NCBI GenBank assembly: GCA_023150455.1
Contig: JAKLKW010000021.1
Span: 1 to 55,134 of the forward strand
Direction of reading: 5' to 3'
From: Alphaproteobacteria bacterium
GTDB taxonomy: Bacteria > Pseudomonadota > Alphaproteobacteria > JAEULC01
DNA: 55,134 bases
A program made the translations under genes and the position numbers. The notes below the pieces were generated by a model. That model saw only the letters and a list, made by a program, of their open reading frames with translations, was not told the origin of the DNA and did no database searches. Positions 54,565 through 55,134 of this stretch are shown piece after piece (position 1 is the first letter of the stretch; the number at the start of each line of letters is the position of its first letter).

Positions 54565-55134
54565 CTAGAGGGTCACCGGCCAGTACCCGCGCACACCGTC
54601 CGAGGCCAGCCGGCTGCGTTGCGACGCGCCGTCGCGCACCACAACGCGGTGCCAAGTCTGCCCATGCAGCGTGACCGATGCAACCTTCGCATCGAGATGG
54701 CTGTATTGCTCGGCAAGCCGCTTGGCGCGACCCGCCTCTCGGAAACTGTGCAGCACCAGGTAGCGGCCGCGGGCGGGCTTCTGCGCGAGCGGTCCTGCGG
54801 CAGGTGCCTTTGCCGCGGCGGCGGCGCGCGGAGCCGACGGGGTCGCATGGGTGAGCGCCGCGCGGGACAATTTCGCTTCCGGCGCCGCCGGCTTGGCGAC
54901 GCGCGCCGGCGTGGCCCCGTCCGACGGTGCATTGGCCGGTGGCGCCTTGACCAATGGGGCCTTGGCGGGCGCCGGCTCGACGCGCGCGAGGTCCGGCAAC
55001 GGCGGCGGCGCCGGCGGCAGGGAGGGCGCGGGCGACGCGGCAGCCGACGACCGAGCCGATGCCGCCTTGGTCGTGACCGTCGTGCCGGCCGCCGGCGCGA
55101 CGGTCTTGGCCGCCGGCGCGGCCGGCGGGGCGGC
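54565..55134 (-). CDS. SPOR-domain protein (C-terminal part; truncated by window edge)
   Basis: The open frame runs off the right edge, so the N-terminus is missing. The visible ~189 residues are first a long Ala/Pro/Lys-rich low-complexity segment, then a SPOR-like domain in the last ~65 residues (GRYLVLHSFREAGRAKRLAEQYSHLDAKV, then TWHRVVVRDGASQRSRLASDGVRGYWPVTL). SPOR domains bind denuded peptidoglycan at septa. A role in cell division or envelope maintenance fits the neighbouring EipB proteins. A TTG at 54999 is not needed as a start because the frame stays open upstream. Confidence 0.8.
   Translation of the reverse strand, partial: AAPPAAPAAKTVAPAAGTTVTTKAASARSSAAASPAPSLPPAPPPLPDLARVEPAPAKAPLVKAPPANAPSDGATPARVAKPAAPEAKLSRAALTHATPSAPRAAAAAKAPAAGPLAQKPARGRYLVLHSFREAGRAKRLAEQYSHLDAKVASVTLHGQTWHRVVVRDGASQRSRLASDGVRGYWPVTL

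Overview
The window is about 55 kb of very GC-rich, densely packed bacterial DNA. Gene content points to Alphaproteobacteria: a divK/pleD pair, the block pyrB-pyrC'-plsY-dprA-topA-rnr-DUF983-rpmG, two EipB-family (DUF1849) envelope proteins, PAS_5 and SPOR proteins, and a DinB with an N-terminal zinc ribbon. A Rhodospirillales-like organism fits, but no rRNA or tRNA is present and I cannot name a genus. Starts at GTG or TTG and 1-4 nt stop/start overlaps are common.

Layout. (a) 1-5.7 kb: Sel1-repeat exported protein, the remnant of an HTH antitoxin-like gene, a zinc alcohol dehydrogenase, a RaiA/HPF-cold-shock fusion, and a divergent pair of an AsnC/Lrp regulator and an SHMT-like PLP enzyme. 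(b) 5.7-8.7 kb: SDH-type ClpP-like membrane protease, PHA synthase and a small conserved protein. (c) 8.9-15.2 kb: DUF1028 Ntn-hydrolase-like protein followed by a complete oligopeptide ABC importer (dppDFABC order). (d) 15.3-22.8 kb: chemotaxis receptor, PAS_5 protein, glycerol-1-phosphate-dehydrogenase-like protein overlapping an EamA transporter, and a divergent dimethylglycine/sarcosine-dehydrogenase-type flavoprotein. (e) 22.8-41.1 kb: housekeeping core: gatCAB, ruvX, an AEC transporter, pyrB and a catalytically degenerate pyrC', plsY, a secreted hydrolase, dprA, topA, rnr, DUF983, a CtpA-like protease, DUF1989 and rpmG. (f) 41.2-47.6 kb: an unrecognised polytopic membrane protein and a branched-chain-amino-acid/amide-type ABC importer, placed between rpmG and pleD/divK. 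(g) 47.6-55.1 kb: pleD (broken) and divK, ROK kinase-dinB, two EipB paralogues flanking a short diguanylate cyclase, and the end of an Ala/Pro-rich SPOR protein cut by the window edge.

Most of the window is ordinary chromosomal content. I see no CRISPR, transposase, integrase, phage or toxin gene and no clear new multi-gene system. The most useful observations are: an apparent out-of-frame deletion in pleD next to a probable importer insertion; a dihydroorotase homologue lacking its metal-binding histidines; the archaeal-type G1P-dehydrogenase-like gene translationally coupled to a transporter; the AsnC-regulator/SHMT-like pair around a palindrome; the DUF1028-peptide importer operon; the EipB-GGDEF-EipB arrangement; and a rho-independent terminator whose hairpin contains the next gene's probable start codon.
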